Positions 26,052 to 36,671 of a DNA stretch of 64,000 nt are shown piece by piece; position 1 is the first letter of the stretch; every line of letters starts with the position of its first letter. The position numbers and the translations under genes were made by a program. The stretch is from Pseudomonas trivialis (GTDB taxonomy: Bacteria > Pseudomonadota > Gammaproteobacteria > Pseudomonadales > Pseudomonadaceae). Where the stretch lies: the NCBI RefSeq assembly GCF_001439805.1, contig NZ_JYLK01000002.1, positions 310,001 to 374,000 of the forward strand, given 5' to 3'. Below the pieces are notes generated by a model. It saw nothing but the letters and a program-made list of their open reading frames with translations, was not told the origin of the DNA and searched no databases.

Positions 26052-26453
26052 TCACTGCCCCCAGCATGTTTTGCGCGATATGCCGGGAGCTGCCCCTGAG
26101 TTGGTGCGTTCCCCAGTGCTGGCGAGACCGAACGCCCCACAGGGGTCGGCCGCCATCACCGAGTCGGCGACAGGCGTCGCGAGCAGGCTGAATGCATGGA
26201 GATCCAGTGCAGCCGTGATTCTATAGCGATCATTGCCCTCGCTGACGCCGCTCGCATCAATAAAGGTGCCGTTGCGGCTGTAAAAGCGCTCCAGATGCTG
26301 CGCCTGCTCCGTCAACAATGCGACGATTTCTGTGCGGTAGGCCTTTTTTACATGACCGGTGTAGCCGGGATAGGCGATACCGGCCAGCAACGCGATGATC
26401 GCCACGGCGATCAGTAACTCGATCAGGGTAAACCCCCGGCTCTCCATGCTCAT
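26052..26453 (-). CDS. pilE: Type IV minor pilin PilE
   Basis: This 133-residue pseudopilin has the prepilin leader MSMESRG and then FTLIELLIAVAIIALLAGIAYPGY: Gly-Phe cleavage site, Glu5 and the hydrophobic helix. AAYRTEIVALL-type sequence follows (here KAYRTEIVALL), as in PilE. ATG 26453 is preceded by GGGGAG. Minor pilins prime assembly of the pilus at the inner membrane. Confidence 0.9.
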   Translation of the reverse strand: MSMESRGFTLIELLIAVAIIALLAGIAYPGYTGHVKKAYRTEIVALLTEQAQHLERFYSRNGTFIDASGVSEGNDRYRITAALDLHAFSLLATPVADSVMAADPCGAFGLASTGERTNSGAAPGISRKTCWGQ

Positions 26454-26465
26454 TACCACTCCCCT

Positions 26466-26987
26466 TTAATGCAACTGTCGCCACAGAACCCGTCGATACC
26501 GCGCGTCCTCTCCCTCTCCCACTTGCGCGTACATGGCCTCCAGCACCGTACGGACCTGTCCGCTGACCCCGACGGACGTGATCCGATACAGCGCCGCCGG
26601 GGCCTGCAGCGGCAGATGCGGCAGCCCCACTGTCGGCCCGAGTGACTGAATCCCATAAAAACCGTCCGGCATGGCGAGCCACTTCACTGCCGAAACAGGG
26701 TGGGCACCAGGCTCCACCACTGAGGCCGACTCCCCCGGTGGCGAGCAGGCTGTGACCGATAAGCACAACGGCCATGCGGCAGCGGCTCGACGCAGGCTCG
26801 ACTCGCCCAATCTCAGGCCGCTCTCGGCACGTTGCAGCGATTGATTGCGATGCCACGCACTCCCCGCGCTCTTCTGCTGGGACACAGCGCCCTGCATCGA
26901 CGACAGGCCGGCCAGTGACAACAGCAGCAGGAACACCAGACTGATCAATAACGCCATGCCCGTCTGCCGATGATCAATTGCGCGCAT
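26466..26987 (-). CDS. pilX: Type IV minor pilin PilX
   Basis: This 173-residue protein has the PilX-type start RQTGMALLISLVFLLLLSL, where the prepilin cleavage Gly is followed by Met and the usual Glu5 is absent, as in the GspK/PilX group. AGSAWHRNQSLQRAESGLR follows the membrane helix. It begins 7 bases after pilW and is followed after 12 bases by pilE. No pilY1 lies between pilX and pilE, unlike P. aeruginosa. Confidence 0.88.
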   Translation of the reverse strand: MRAIDHRQTGMALLISLVFLLLLSLAGLSSMQGAVSQQKSAGSAWHRNQSLQRAESGLRLGESSLRRAAAAWPLCLSVTACSPPGESASVVEPGAHPVSAVKWLAMPDGFYGIQSLGPTVGLPHLPLQAPAALYRITSVGVSGQVRTVLEAMYAQVGEGEDARYRRVLWRQLH

Positions 26988-26994
26988 ACCCACC

Positions 26995-27702
26995 CTACCC
27001 CAACCGATTACGCAACGCCGCAACGACGCTGTAGGTCTGGTCTTTCACCCGCCCGGTGGGGTCCTGCAGTGTCAGGCGGATGCGCACGCTGCGGATCAAT
27101 GACTCGTCGGCCGGGTTTTGTTCATAACGCACCACAGGCTGCGATTCGGATCGAGCGGCCACGCCAAAGCTCAAGTCGAACGCCTGCACGTTATCCACCA
27201 GCACGGTTTTTGCCGGGGCCGCCGGCGTGCTGACCTTCAACTGGCCCGACTCGAAGGTGTAGGTCAATTGCCGTATCGCAAAACGTATCTGCCCGGAGGC
27301 AGCCGAAGGGGGGACACCGGCAAAGGCTTGCGCATGGCCGGAACAGTCGGACAGCACCGTCCAATCCGGCGGGCCGTTGCCCTCTCCCACATCGGCCGTC
27401 ACCAACGTCAGCGACTTCGAGCCTCCCGTCGCGCTCCAGCTTATCGGTCGATCAAACGCCACCGGCGCGTTGTCGATAAACGCCGTGGCCTGGCAGCCAA
27501 ACATGCCCACCTGCCGAATATCCTGAATCATTTTGCCGAGCACGAAGCGTGCATCATCCTGCAGCAGCATTGCCGCCTGCTGGCTGGCCTGGGACGCTCG
27601 AGCACTGATCGCCACATGGCTGACGCCCAGGGTCAGCAGCAGGCCGACTGCCAACGCCAGCAGCATTTCCACCAGGCTGAAACCTCGAACAGCGCGATTC
27701 AT
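26995..27702 (-). CDS. pilW: Type IV minor pilin PilW
   Basis: This 235-residue pseudopilin has the leader MNRAVRG and FSLVEMLLALAVGLLLTLGV (Glu5 present). The C-terminal part after about residue 30 matches the long PilW/GspJ type in size. ATG overlaps the pilV stop codon by 4 bases, so the genes are coupled. Confidence 0.9.
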   Translation of the reverse strand: MNRAVRGFSLVEMLLALAVGLLLTLGVSHVAISARASQASQQAAMLLQDDARFVLGKMIQDIRQVGMFGCQATAFIDNAPVAFDRPISWSATGGSKSLTLVTADVGEGNGPPDWTVLSDCSGHAQAFAGVPPSAASGQIRFAIRQLTYTFESGQLKVSTPAAPAKTVLVDNVQAFDLSFGVAARSESQPVVRYEQNPADESLIRSVRIRLTLQDPTGRVKDQTYSVVAALRNRLG

Positions 27703-28172
27703 CGGATAACGTCCGCATCGCCGGTGATGCGGCTGGTCAGGGTGAAGGTTTGCCGTGCCCCCTGAATGTTCGAGCCCCGCGTGTCATCCCAACTGATACT
27801 GACGGTCACTTCGCTACCGCGAACGGCGACCGAGCCCTTGCCGCTTTCACCGGCAAAACCGGTGATGTTGGCGTCGAAATCATGCAAGTCGAGGTCACGC
27901 ACACTGGCGCTCGAGCTGGCCGGTGGCGCGTACTCGGTGCGCATCCACGCGTAATCAGCCCCGGCATTGGCGCGCATGCGGTCGAGCAGGTCGTAGGCGA
28001 TAAAGCTGGCCTGGCTGATCATGCGCGCGCTGTCGGTGTACTTGAGCGCGTTGAGCTGGACCACCGCCGCGCCCAACAGGCCGACGGCGAGTATGAGCAT
28101 CGCCACCAGCACTTCGATCAAGGTCATGCCCGCCTGGCACTTGGGGCAAAAGGAGGTTGGGCAGTCAGGCAT
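27699..28172 (-). CDS. pilV: Type IV minor pilin PilV
   Basis: This 157-residue pseudopilin has a 15-residue leader ending QAG and then MTLIEVLVAMLILAVGLLG (Glu5 present), followed by DLLDRMRANA, typical for PilV. It is the first gene of the pilVWXE operon; 28173-28377 separates it from the divergent FimT/GspH-like gene and should contain both promoters. Confidence 0.9.
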   Translation of the reverse strand: MPDCPTSFCPKCQAGMTLIEVLVAMLILAVGLLGAAVVQLNALKYTDSARMISQASFIAYDLLDRMRANAGADYAWMRTEYAPPASSSASVRDLDLHDFDANITGFAGESGKGSVAVRGSEVTVSISWDDTRGSNIQGARQTFTLTSRITGDADVIR

Positions 28173-28377
28173 TTACCGTCGTTATCCATGTCGAGGGCCG
28201 AAAAAAGCAGGAAACTCCTGCGATGCGACCCAAGACTAGCGGCGCTTTTCGAACCCTGCCGCTGCCGGAACAAAGGGAAATACTTTGGACATGAAGGCCA
28301 TCATTCAGCGCACGGACTGGCGCGCTATACCTGAACAGGCAACCTCAATATCCATCGCGTCCACGGAGGGACGACTT

Positions 28378-28959
28378 ATGACACAGCGAGGCTTTACCCT
28401 GATCGAGCTGCTGCTTGGGCTCATCATGAGCGGCATTTTGGCGCATTTGGCCGTGCCGAGTTTCAAGAGTGTGCTGGAGTCCCGGCATCGCCAGGATGCC
28501 GCGCAATCCTTGGCCAGCGGCATGCGTTACGCGCGCACCGAGGCCATCGCACGAAATCGGCCGGTGGTCATTCACGCCGTGGACGACGACTGGAGCCGTG
28601 GATGGCGCGTGGTAGTGGACATGAGCGGACGCGGCTATCAGGACGAAGATAATCCAGTGCTGCGGGTACGCCAGGACGGCGCGCGCGTGCCGATGGCAGG
28701 TAACAGTCCGGTTAGAAGCCAGGTGCGTTTCAGTGGGATGGGCGAGCCGGTCTTTGCCGGCGGGGGATTTCGTGCGGGCACTGTGCATGTGTGCGACGCG
28801 GATCAGGCGTTGAGCCTTTATCAGGTGGTGCTGGCACCCAGCGGACGCATCAGCCTGCGCAGCGACAGGGCCGAACAGGCGTTGTGCCGGAGTGGCTCCG
28901 GCACCCTGGCAATCAGAGCAGCGAGCGAACCCGCAGCTCCTTGGGCATGGAGAAAGTGA
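28378..28959 (+). CDS. FimT/GspH-like type IV pseudopilin
   Basis: This 193-residue pseudopilin starts [22 protein letters not shown], with cleavage site and Glu5, followed by the GspH-type block [20 protein letters not shown]. It probably fills the FimT or FimU place in the minor-pilin complex. ATG 28378 was chosen because the prepilin leader starts there; 31 further in-frame codons upstream are unconserved. The 3' end overlaps the convergent ispH by 47 bases. Confidence 0.85.
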   Translation: MTQRGFTLIELLLGLIMSGILAHLAVPSFKSVLESRHRQDAAQSLASGMRYARTEAIARNRPVVIHAVDDDWSRGWRVVVDMSGRGYQDEDNPVLRVRQDGARVPMAGNSPVRSQVRFSGMGEPVFAGGGFRAGTVHVCDADQALSLYQVVLAPSGRISLRSDRAEQALCRSGSGTLAIRAASEPAAPWAWRK

Positions 28960-29860
28960 TGTTTTCTTCACGGCCGGCCAGCTCGTCGGCACCGGTGGCG
29001 CCCCAGGCGTGCAGTTGCTGGATTACACCGCGCACCAGCACTTCCGGAGCCGAGGCGCCAGCGGTGATGCCGATGCGCTCGACACCGTCGAACCAGCTGC
29101 GCTGCAGGTCTTCGGCGCCGTCGATCAGATACGCCGGTGTCGCCATGCGCTCAGCCAGCTCACGCAAGCGGTTGGAGTTTGAGCTGTTGGGGCTGCCGAC
29201 CACCAATACCACGTCGCATTCGCCGGCCAGTTGCTTGACCGCATCCTGGCGGTTCTGCGTGGCGTAGCAGATGTCGTCCTTGCGCGGGCCGCCAATGGCC
29301 GGGAAACGGGTGCGCAAGGCATCGATCACACGGCTGGTGTCGTCCATGGACAAGGTAGTCTGGGTCACGAAAGCCAAACGCTCGGGATTGTGCACCTGCA
29401 GGGTGGCGACGTCTTTTTCGTCCTCCACCAGATAGATGGCGCCGCCGTTAGTGGCGTCATACTGGCCCATGGTGCCTTCGACTTCCGGGTGACCGGCATG
29501 GCCGATCAGGATGCATTCACGGCCGTCGCGGCTGTAGCGCGCCACTTCGATGTGCACCTTGGTGACCAGCGGGCAGGTGGCGTCGAATACTTTAAGGCCT
29601 CGGCCCGCAGCTTCCGTGCGCACGGCCTGGGAAACGCCATGGGCGCTGAAGATGACGATTACGTCGTCCGGCACCTGGTCGAGTTCTTCGACAAAGATGG
29701 CACCGCGTGCGCGCAGGTCTTCGACCACGAATTTGTTGTGGACGACCTCATGGCGCACGTAAATCGGTGGCCCGAAGACTTCCAGGGCGCGGTTGACGAT
29801 TTCGATCGCCCGGTCCACGCCGGCACAGAAGCCACGGGGGTTGGCGAGTTTGATTTGCAT
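28913..29860 (-). CDS. ispH: 4-hydroxy-3-methylbut-2-enyl diphosphate reductase IspH
   Basis: This 315-residue 4Fe-4S enzyme catalyses the last step of the MEP isoprenoid pathway, giving IPP and DMAPP. The three cluster cysteines are seen in GFCAGVDRA (Cys12), DATCPLVTK and ICYATQNRQ. Length and motifs match the family throughout. It follows fkpB after a REP-containing gap. Confidence 0.97.
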   Translation of the reverse strand: MQIKLANPRGFCAGVDRAIEIVNRALEVFGPPIYVRHEVVHNKFVVEDLRARGAIFVEELDQVPDDVIVIFSAHGVSQAVRTEAAGRGLKVFDATCPLVTKVHIEVARYSRDGRECILIGHAGHPEVEGTMGQYDATNGGAIYLVEDEKDVATLQVHNPERLAFVTQTTLSMDDTSRVIDALRTRFPAIGGPRKDDICYATQNRQDAVKQLAGECDVVLVVGSPNSSNSNRLRELAERMATPAYLIDGAEDLQRSWFDGVERIGITAGASAPEVLVRGVIQQLHAWGATGADELAGREENITFSMPKELRVRSLL

Positions 29861-29932
29861 GCTGTGCCTCGTGTCTTGCAGCCAGTTTGAGTCAGGTGTT
29901 GACGCTGGCCGAACTGCCTGTGGAGATCAAAG

Positions 29933-30019
29933 GTGGGAGGGGGCTTGCTCCCGATGGCGGTGCGTCAGTCAATTTTTTCATACCTGACCCACCACTGTCG
30001 GGAGCAAGCCCCCTGCCAC
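29933..30019. repeat. REP pair (REPIN-like) between ispH and fkpB
   Basis: GTGGGAGGGGGCTTGCTCC and its inverse GGAGCAAGCCCCCTGCCAC flank a 50-base centre. The same core appears at 37061, 40845, 43906 and 60501. The copy here has one arm mismatch (CCTGCC instead of CCTCCC). Confidence 0.85.
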
Positions 30020-30025
30020 ATTTAG

Positions 30026-30478
30026 TTACAGCGCTTTAACGTCGATGATTTCAACGTCGAACGTCAAGGTTTTACCGGCCAACGGGTGGTTGAAGTCGAT
30101 GGTCACTTGCGCGTCATCGAAGGTTTTGACCACACCGGGCAATTCGGTATTCGCTGCATCATTGAAGATCACCAGCAAACCTTCCGACAGATCCATGTCC
30201 TGGAACTGCGAACGCGGGATGATCTGCAGGTTTTGCGGGTTGGGCTGGCCAAAAGCGTTTTCCGGCAGGATCTGCAGGGTGCGCTTGTCGCCGGCCTTGA
30301 ACCCGAACAGAGCCGCTTCAAAACCCGGCAGCAGGTTGCCGTCGCCGACCTTGAAGGTCGCCGGGGCCTTGTCGAAAGTGCTGTCGACCGTGTCGCCATT
30401 TTCCAGGCGCAGTGCGAAGTGCAAGGTGACTTGGGTGTTCTGGCCGATGCGTTGTTCAGCCACTGCATGATCAGTCAT
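30026..30478 (-). CDS. fkpB: FKBP-type peptidyl-prolyl isomerase FkpB (SlpA)
   Basis: This 150-residue SlyD-like FKBP has HFALRLENGDTVDSTFD, LLPGFEAALFGFKAGDKR and the insert-in-flap region with PENAFGQPN, ending in a DFNHPLAGKTLTFDVEI strand. It catalyses proline isomerisation or acts as a chaperone in the cytoplasm. ATG 30478 lies within the last codons of lspA (8-base overlap); the lspA-fkpB-ispH order is conserved in proteobacteria. Confidence 0.95.
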   Translation of the reverse strand: MTDHAVAEQRIGQNTQVTLHFALRLENGDTVDSTFDKAPATFKVGDGNLLPGFEAALFGFKAGDKRTLQILPENAFGQPNPQNLQIIPRSQFQDMDLSEGLLVIFNDAANTELPGVVKTFDDAQVTIDFNHPLAGKTLTFDVEIIDVKAL

Positions 30479-30983
30479 TGACGGGCTCCCCGGTCTTCTT
30501 GCTCTTGAACATATCCAGCGCGAGCATGATTGCACCGACGGTGATGGCGCTGTCGGCAAAGTTGAACGCCGGGAAATAGTGGCGGTTCTGCCAATGCACC
30601 AGGATAAAGTCGATCACATGGCCGAGGGCAATGCGGTCGTACAGATTGCCCAGCGCGCCACCCAGCACCAGCGCCAGGGCGACGGCCAGCCAGGTGTCAT
30701 CGCGGCCCAGACGCTTGAGCCACACCACCAGCACTGCACTGACCACCACGGCGATCAGGGCGAACAGCCAGCGTTGCCAACCGCCGCTGTCAGCCAGGAA
30801 GCTGAAGGCGGCGCCGGTGTTGTAGACCAGGGTCCAGCTGAAGTAATCCGGGATCACCACGATTTGCTGGAACATTTCCAGGGAGCCTTCGAAATGAGCC
30901 TTGCTGACCTGGTCGATGACCAGCACCAGCAAGCTCAAGACGAGCCAGCCCAGGCGTCCGAAACGGCTGGTTGCCTCAGGCAT
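30471..30983 (-). CDS. lspA: Lipoprotein signal peptidase LspA
   Basis: This 170-residue membrane aspartyl protease cleaves signal peptides of prolipoproteins. Four transmembrane segments are visible, with the family motifs [27 protein letters not shown] (first catalytic Asp) and [11 protein letters not shown] (second catalytic Asp). ATG 30983 overlaps the ileS stop by 8 bases; an in-frame codon at 31022 lies inside ileS. Confidence 0.97.
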   Translation of the reverse strand: MPEATSRFGRLGWLVLSLLVLVIDQVSKAHFEGSLEMFQQIVVIPDYFSWTLVYNTGAAFSFLADSGGWQRWLFALIAVVVSAVLVVWLKRLGRDDTWLAVALALVLGGALGNLYDRIALGHVIDFILVHWQNRHYFPAFNFADSAITVGAIMLALDMFKSKKTGEPVND

Positions 30984-33807
30984 AGTGGCGTACCTCGCCA
31001 CTGCCTGTGATGTTGTCGACACAACGACCGCAGATTTCCGGATGCTCAGGGTTCACGCCGACATCTTCACGGCAGTGCCAGCAACGGGCGCACTTGGGGA
31101 AGGCCGACTTGACCACTTTGAGCTTGAGGCCCGGCACTTCGGTGGCGACCGCGTCTGCCGGGGCCTGGGCGAACGGTGCCAGGCTCGCGGTGGAAGTGAT
31201 CAGCACGAAGCGCAGTTCGTTGCTCAGCTTGCTCAGGTCGGCGGTCAGGCCTTCCTCGGCAAACAGGGTGACTTCGGCTTGCAGGTTGCCACCGACGGCC
31301 TTGGCCGCACGCTGGACCTCGAGCTCCTTGTTCACCGCGACCTTGACGGCCATCACGCCTTCCCAGTACTCGCGGCCCAGTTCGAAGTCGGCCGGCAGTT
31401 CGGTCAGGCCTTCGTACCAGGTGTTGAGCATCACGGACTCGTTACGCTCGCCCGGCAGGTACTCCCACAGTTCGTCGGCGGTGAACGCCAGGATCGGCGC
31501 GATCCAGCGCACCAGCGCTTCGCTGATGTGGTACAGCGCCGTCTGCGCCGAGCGGCGCGCGGTGCTGTTGGCGGCGGTGGTGTACTGGCGGTCCTTGATG
31601 ATGTCGAGGTAGAAACCACCCAGCTCCTGCACGCAGAAGTTGTGGATCTTCGAGTAAACGTTCCAGAAACGGTATTCGCCGTAGTGTTCCTGCAACTCGC
31701 GCTGCAGCAGCAGAGTCCGGTCCACGGCCCAGCGGTCCAGGGCCAGCATGTCCTCGGCCGGCAGCAGGTCGGTGGCCGGGTTGAAGCCGGTCAGGTTCGA
31801 CAGCATGAACCGTGCGGTATTGCGGATGCGCCGGTAGGCATCGGCGCTGCGCGCCAGGATCTGCTCGGAAACAGCGATCTCGCCCGAGTAGTCGGTCGAC
31901 GCCACCCACAGACGCATGATGTCGGCGCCCAGGGTGTCGTTGATCTTTTTCGGCTCGATCACGTTTTTGAGCGACTTGGACATCTTGCGGCCCGTCTCGT
32001 CGACGGTGAAGCCGTGGGTCAGCAGCTCGCGGTACGGCGCGTGGTTGTCGATGGCGCAACCGGTCAGCAACGACGAGTGGAACCAGCCACGGTGTTGATC
32101 CGACCCTTCCAGGTACAGGTCGGCACGCGGACCGGTCTCGTGGCCCATCGGGTGCGAACCGCGCAGCACGTGCCAGTGGGTGGTACCCGAGTCGAACCAC
32201 ACGTCGAGGGTGTCGCTGATCTTGTCGTACAGCGGCGCTTCGTCGCCCAACAGCTCGGCAGCGTCCATCTTGAACCAGGCTTCGATGCCTTCCTGTTCGA
32301 CGCGCTGGGCCACGACTTCCATCAGTTCGACGGTGCGTGGGTGCAGTTCGCCGCTTTCCTTGTTGAGGAAGAACGGGATCGGCACGCCCCAGTTGCGCTG
32401 GCGGGAGATGCACCAGTCCGGACGATTGGCGATCATCGAGTGCAGGCGCGCCTGGCCCCAGGCCGGGACGAACCTGGTGTCTTCGATGGCGCTGATTGCG
32501 CGCTTGCGCAGGGTGTCGCCACTGACAGGCTCTTTATCCATGCCGATAAACCACTGCGCGGTGGCGCGGTAGATCAGCGGGGTCTTGTGGCGCCAGCAGT
32601 GCATGTAGCTGTGTTTGATGGTTTCGGTGTGCAGCAGCGCACCGACTTCCGTCAGTTTTTCGATGATCGGTTCGTTGGCCTTGAAGATGAACTGGCCGCC
32701 GAAGAACTCCAGGGACGGCGCATAGACACCGTTGCTCTGTACCGGGTTGAGGATCTCGTCGTTGACCATGCCATAGGCCTTGCAGGTCACGAAGTCGTCC
32801 ACGCCGTAAGCCGGTGCGGAGTGCACCACGCCAGTACCCGAACCCAGCTCGACATACTCGGCCAGGTACACCGGCGACAGGCGGTCATAGAACGGATGGC
32901 GGAAATTGATCAGCTCCAGCGCGGAGCCGGTGGTGGTGGCAATCACCGTCCCTTGCAGTTCGTAGCGCGCCAGGCACGCCTCGACCATTTCCTCGGCCAG
33001 CACCAGCAGGCGATCACCCACATCCACCAGGGCATAGGTGAACGCCGGGTGCACGTTCAGCGCCTGGTTGGCCGGGATGGTCCACGGGGTGGTGGTCCAG
33101 ATCACGATGGCCGCCGGCTTGCTCAGGCTCGCCAGGCCGAACGCCTGGGCCAGTTTGGCGTCGTCGGCGATCGGGAAAGCCACGTCGATGGTCGAAGACT
33201 TCTTCTCTTCGTACTCGACTTCGGCTTCGGCCAGCGCCGAACCGCAGTCGAAACACCAGTTCACGGGCTTGAGGCCCTTGAACACGAAACCGCCCTTGAC
33301 GATTTCGGCCAGGGCGCGGATTTCACCGGCCTCGTTCTTGAAGCTCATGGTCTTGTAGGGGTTGTCCCACTCGGCCAGTACCCCCAGGCGGATAAATTCG
33401 GACTTCTGCCCTTCGATCTGCTCAGTGGCGTAGGCACGGCACAGCTCGCGGGTTTTATCGGCGCCCAGGTTCTTGCCGTGGGTCACTTCGACCTTGTGTT
33501 CGATCGGCAGCCCGTGGCAGTCCCAACCCGGGACATACGGGGCATCGAAGCCCGACAGGGTCTTGGAGCGCAGGATCATGTCCTTGAGAATCTTGTTCAG
33601 CGCATGACCGATGTGAATCGTGCCGTTGGCATAAGGAGGGCCGTCGTGCAGGACGAATTTCGGACGATCCTTGCCAATTTCGCGCAACTTACCGTACAGG
33701 CCAATACTGTCCCAGCGCTGCAGGATCTGCGGTTCGCGCTGTGGCAGGCCGGCCTTCATTGGGAAGGCGGTGTCCGGAAGGTTTAGCGTGGCTTTATAGT
33801 CGGTCAT
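30976..33807 (-). CDS. ileS: Isoleucyl-tRNA synthetase IleS
   Basis: This 943-residue class I synthetase charges tRNA-Ile. [10 protein letters not shown] (near residue 68) and [11 protein letters not shown] (near 610) are the catalytic signatures. The C-terminus has a zinc finger with CARCWHC and CGRCV, as in the bacterial mupirocin-sensitive type. It begins 14 bases after ribF and overlaps lspA. Confidence 0.98.
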   Translation of the reverse strand: MTDYKATLNLPDTAFPMKAGLPQREPQILQRWDSIGLYGKLREIGKDRPKFVLHDGPPYANGTIHIGHALNKILKDMILRSKTLSGFDAPYVPGWDCHGLPIEHKVEVTHGKNLGADKTRELCRAYATEQIEGQKSEFIRLGVLAEWDNPYKTMSFKNEAGEIRALAEIVKGGFVFKGLKPVNWCFDCGSALAEAEVEYEEKKSSTIDVAFPIADDAKLAQAFGLASLSKPAAIVIWTTTPWTIPANQALNVHPAFTYALVDVGDRLLVLAEEMVEACLARYELQGTVIATTTGSALELINFRHPFYDRLSPVYLAEYVELGSGTGVVHSAPAYGVDDFVTCKAYGMVNDEILNPVQSNGVYAPSLEFFGGQFIFKANEPIIEKLTEVGALLHTETIKHSYMHCWRHKTPLIYRATAQWFIGMDKEPVSGDTLRKRAISAIEDTRFVPAWGQARLHSMIANRPDWCISRQRNWGVPIPFFLNKESGELHPRTVELMEVVAQRVEQEGIEAWFKMDAAELLGDEAPLYDKISDTLDVWFDSGTTHWHVLRGSHPMGHETGPRADLYLEGSDQHRGWFHSSLLTGCAIDNHAPYRELLTHGFTVDETGRKMSKSLKNVIEPKKINDTLGADIMRLWVASTDYSGEIAVSEQILARSADAYRRIRNTARFMLSNLTGFNPATDLLPAEDMLALDRWAVDRTLLLQRELQEHYGEYRFWNVYSKIHNFCVQELGGFYLDIIKDRQYTTAANSTARRSAQTALYHISEALVRWIAPILAFTADELWEYLPGERNESVMLNTWYEGLTELPADFELGREYWEGVMAVKVAVNKELEVQRAAKAVGGNLQAEVTLFAEEGLTADLSKLSNELRFVLITSTASLAPFAQAPADAVATEVPGLKLKVVKSAFPKCARCWHCREDVGVNPEHPEICGRCVDNITGSGEVRHYA

Positions 33808-33821
33808 TTAAGGCTCTTCGG

Positions 33822-34760
33822 TTAGCGATGGGCGCTAGGTGCGGCTAGTGCACGGGCGGCGGCGACATCCGCATTGATCGCCGTTTTCAACGCCTCAAGC
33901 GAGGCGAAGCGCTGCTCTTCACGCAGCTTCTGGTGGAAAACCACCGTAATGCGCCGGTCGTATAAATCGCCGGCAAAATCCAGCAGGTGAACTTCCAGGT
34001 GGGCCTTGCCATCACCTGCAACCGTGGGCCTGACGCCTATGTTGGCGACTCCTGGCCACGATTGGCCGTCGATGTCCACGCTGACCAGATAAACCCCGGT
34101 CAGCGGCACTCGGCGGCGCTTGAGTTGCACGTTGGCCGTTGGCGTGCCCAGTTGGCGCGCCAGCTTCTGACCGTGCAGGACCCGCCCGGCAATGCGGAAC
34201 GGGCGACCGAGCAAACGCTCGGCGAGGGCGAAGTCGGCAGCGGCCAGGGCGTTACGCACCTGGGTGCTGCTTACGCGCAGGCCGTCCAGTTCGACGGTTT
34301 GCGCGGCTTCAACGGTGAATCCCTGGTTGATGCCGGCGTGTTGCAGGAAATCGAAATCGCCCACGCGGTCGCAGCCAAAACGGAAGTCGTCGCCGACCTC
34401 CAGGTGCTGCACGCCCAGGCCGTCGACGAGGATACGGTCGACGAATTCAGCAGCGCTGAGGCTTTGCAAGCGCTGGTTGAAGGCCAGGCAAAGCACGCGG
34501 TCGACGCCTTCTTCGGCCAGCAGTTGCAGCTTGTCGCGCAAACGCGCCAGACGCGCAGGCGCTGTGTCGGGGCTGAAGAACTCCCGAGGCTGCGGTTCAA
34601 AAATCACCACGCAGCTGGGCACGCCCAGCTCGACAGCACGCTCACGCAGCCGGGCCAGGATAGCCTGGTGACCACGGTGAACACCGTCAAAGTTGCCAAT
34701 AGTGGCGACGCAGCCCCGATGCTCGGGGCGCAGGTTGTGGAGACCTCGAACCAGCTGCAT
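33822..34760 (-). CDS. ribF: Bifunctional riboflavin kinase / FAD synthetase RibF
   Basis: This 312-residue enzyme makes FMN and FAD. The N-terminal nucleotidyltransferase part has TIGNFDGVHRGHQAIL (residues 20-35) and the C-terminal kinase part GTPTANVQLKRRRVPLTGVYLV. ATG 34760 (MQLVRGLHNL) is the conserved family start. The gene lies between murJ and ileS in the usual Pseudomonas order. Confidence 0.96.
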   Translation of the reverse strand: MQLVRGLHNLRPEHRGCVATIGNFDGVHRGHQAILARLRERAVELGVPSCVVIFEPQPREFFSPDTAPARLARLRDKLQLLAEEGVDRVLCLAFNQRLQSLSAAEFVDRILVDGLGVQHLEVGDDFRFGCDRVGDFDFLQHAGINQGFTVEAAQTVELDGLRVSSTQVRNALAAADFALAERLLGRPFRIAGRVLHGQKLARQLGTPTANVQLKRRRVPLTGVYLVSVDIDGQSWPGVANIGVRPTVAGDGKAHLEVHLLDFAGDLYDRRITVVFHQKLREEQRFASLEALKTAINADVAAARALAAPSAHR

Positions 34761-34846
34761 AACGCGCTTCTTGCTCATAAAGTGGTCGATTATAACCACA
34801 CCACGCCCCGGACGACAGGCAGCAGCGCAGGCCAAATGGATCGAAT

Positions 34847-34868
34847 CGATAAAACAGCTGTTTTATCG
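34847..34868. repeat. Perfect 22-bp palindrome between murJ and ribF
   Basis: CGATAAAACAG is followed directly by CTGTTTTATCG. It lies 12 bases after the murJ stop (minus strand) and about 90 bases before ribF. It may be a weak terminator or attenuator hairpin (AGCT loop) or a binding site; there is no T-run after the stem. Confidence 0.55.
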
Positions 34869-34879
34869 CGGCAAACTCT

Positions 34880-36418
34880 CTACTCCAGGGACTTGCGATT
34901 GAAATCGCGCAAGCGAAAACCTTGCAGCAGCAACATTCCGAAGTACACCACCACCCCGGCCACTACCAACACGCCAAGGCGCATGAAGCGCTCCAGCATG
35001 ACACCCTGGTCCCACGCCGGCATGAAATGCATCAACCCGAGCAGCACCGCCGACATCATCGCCACCGCCACCAGCAGCTTGAGTGCAAACAGGCCCCAGC
35101 CCGGCTGCGGCTGGAACATCTGCTGCTTGCGCAATTGGTAGAACAACAGGCCCGCATTGATGCAGGCACCTGCGCTGATGGCCAGGGCCAGGCCGGCATG
35201 GGCCAGCGGGCCGATAAACACCAGGTTGAGCAGTTGAGTGACGACCAGCGTGAAGATGGCGATTTTCACCGGTGTGCGGATGTTCTGCTGGGCGTAAAAG
35301 CCCGGCGCCAGCACTTTGATCACGATAATGCCGAGCAGGCCGACCGAATAGGCGATCAGTGCGCGCTGGGTCATCAAGGCGTCATGCGCGTCAAACTGGC
35401 CGTACTGGAACAGTGAGACGGTCAATGGTTCGGCCAGGATTCCCAGGGCCAGGGAGCATGGCAACACCAGCACGAAACACAGGCGCAGGCCCCAATCGAG
35501 AATGCGCGAGTACTCCTGGCGATCCTTGCTGGCGTAAGTGCGCGCCAGGGTCGGCAGCAGGATCGTGCCCAGCGCCACGCCAAGCACGCCGGAGGGCAGC
35601 TCCATCAGGCGGTCGGCGTAATACATCCACGACACGGAGCCCGAGACCAGCAGCGAGGCGAAGGCGGTGTTGATGATCAGGGAGATCTGGCTGACGGAGA
35701 CGCCAAGGATCGCTGGCAACATATTGCGCATGACGCGCCAGACGCCGGTGTCCTTGAGGTTAAGGCGCGGCAGCACGAGCATGCCGATTTTTTTCAGGTG
35801 CGGCAGTTGGTAAAGCAGTTGCGCCAGACCACCGGCGAGAACGGCCCAGCCGAGGGCCATGACCGGCGGATCGAAATAAGGCGTAAGGAACAGCGCGAAA
35901 ATAATCATGCTGACGTTGAGCAGGGTCGGCACGAACGCCGGTACCGAAAAACGGTTCCAGGTATTGAGGATTGCGCCAGCCAGGGACGACAGGGAGATCA
36001 GCAATATATAAGGAAAGGTCACGCGCAGCAGATCGGTGGTCAGCGCGAACTTTTCCGGGGTATTGGCAAAACCGGGGGCCGTGGCCCAGATCACCCAGGG
36101 CGCGGCGAGCATGCCCAGGATCGTCACAAGCATCAGCACGAGGGTCAGCAGGCCGGAGACGTAAGCGATAAAAGTGCGGGTCGCTTCCTCGCCCTGCTGG
36201 GTCTTGTATTCGGCCAGGATCGGTACGAACGCCTGGGAAAATGCCCCCTCGGCGAAAATCCGTCGCAGCAGGTTGGGCAGTTTAAAGGCGATGAAGAACG
36301 CATCCGTGGCCATGCTGGCGCCGAAAATGCGCGCCAGCAGGGTATCGCGCACGAACCCCAACACCCGGGAGATCATCGTGATAGAGCTGACGGCAGCCAA
36401 CGATTTGAGCAGATTCAT
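34880..36418 (-). CDS. murJ: Lipid II flippase MurJ (MviN)
   Basis: This 512-residue protein with about 14 transmembrane segments moves lipid II across the inner membrane for cell-wall synthesis. The N-terminus [20 protein letters not shown] and [22 protein letters not shown] are strongly conserved MurJ sequences with the essential Arg residues. It is first in the murJ-ribF-ileS-lspA-fkpB-ispH direction and divergent from rpsT (253-base gap). Confidence 0.97.
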   Translation of the reverse strand: MNLLKSLAAVSSITMISRVLGFVRDTLLARIFGASMATDAFFIAFKLPNLLRRIFAEGAFSQAFVPILAEYKTQQGEEATRTFIAYVSGLLTLVLMLVTILGMLAAPWVIWATAPGFANTPEKFALTTDLLRVTFPYILLISLSSLAGAILNTWNRFSVPAFVPTLLNVSMIIFALFLTPYFDPPVMALGWAVLAGGLAQLLYQLPHLKKIGMLVLPRLNLKDTGVWRVMRNMLPAILGVSVSQISLIINTAFASLLVSGSVSWMYYADRLMELPSGVLGVALGTILLPTLARTYASKDRQEYSRILDWGLRLCFVLVLPCSLALGILAEPLTVSLFQYGQFDAHDALMTQRALIAYSVGLLGIIVIKVLAPGFYAQQNIRTPVKIAIFTLVVTQLLNLVFIGPLAHAGLALAISAGACINAGLLFYQLRKQQMFQPQPGWGLFALKLLVAVAMMSAVLLGLMHFMPAWDQGVMLERFMRLGVLVVAGVVVYFGMLLLQGFRLRDFNRKSLE

Positions 36419-36671
36419 TGAAAGAGTTTGCGCCTATGGGTAAAGAGCAGGCGAACTGTGCGCCTACTTATGCGATACTGCGCGCCTGCAACAGCACAGC
36501 GCCAAAGCTCGCGAGTTTACAGGTCAAGCGCCGGAAATAAATCACCCGCCTCTTCAGATCGACCACTCAGCAGTTCGCATCAGCCGCCCTTGACAACCCG
36601 TCAAGTCATCGGCATGATTCGCGGCCTATTTTGTTTGCTATTTCCTAAAAAGTCTTTCGAGGAGCTCGACG

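Noticed and set aside
30901..33786. Open frame of 961 codons opposite ileS
   Set aside because: Shadow of ileS codon bias; no domain, no ribosome site, and ileS is certain.
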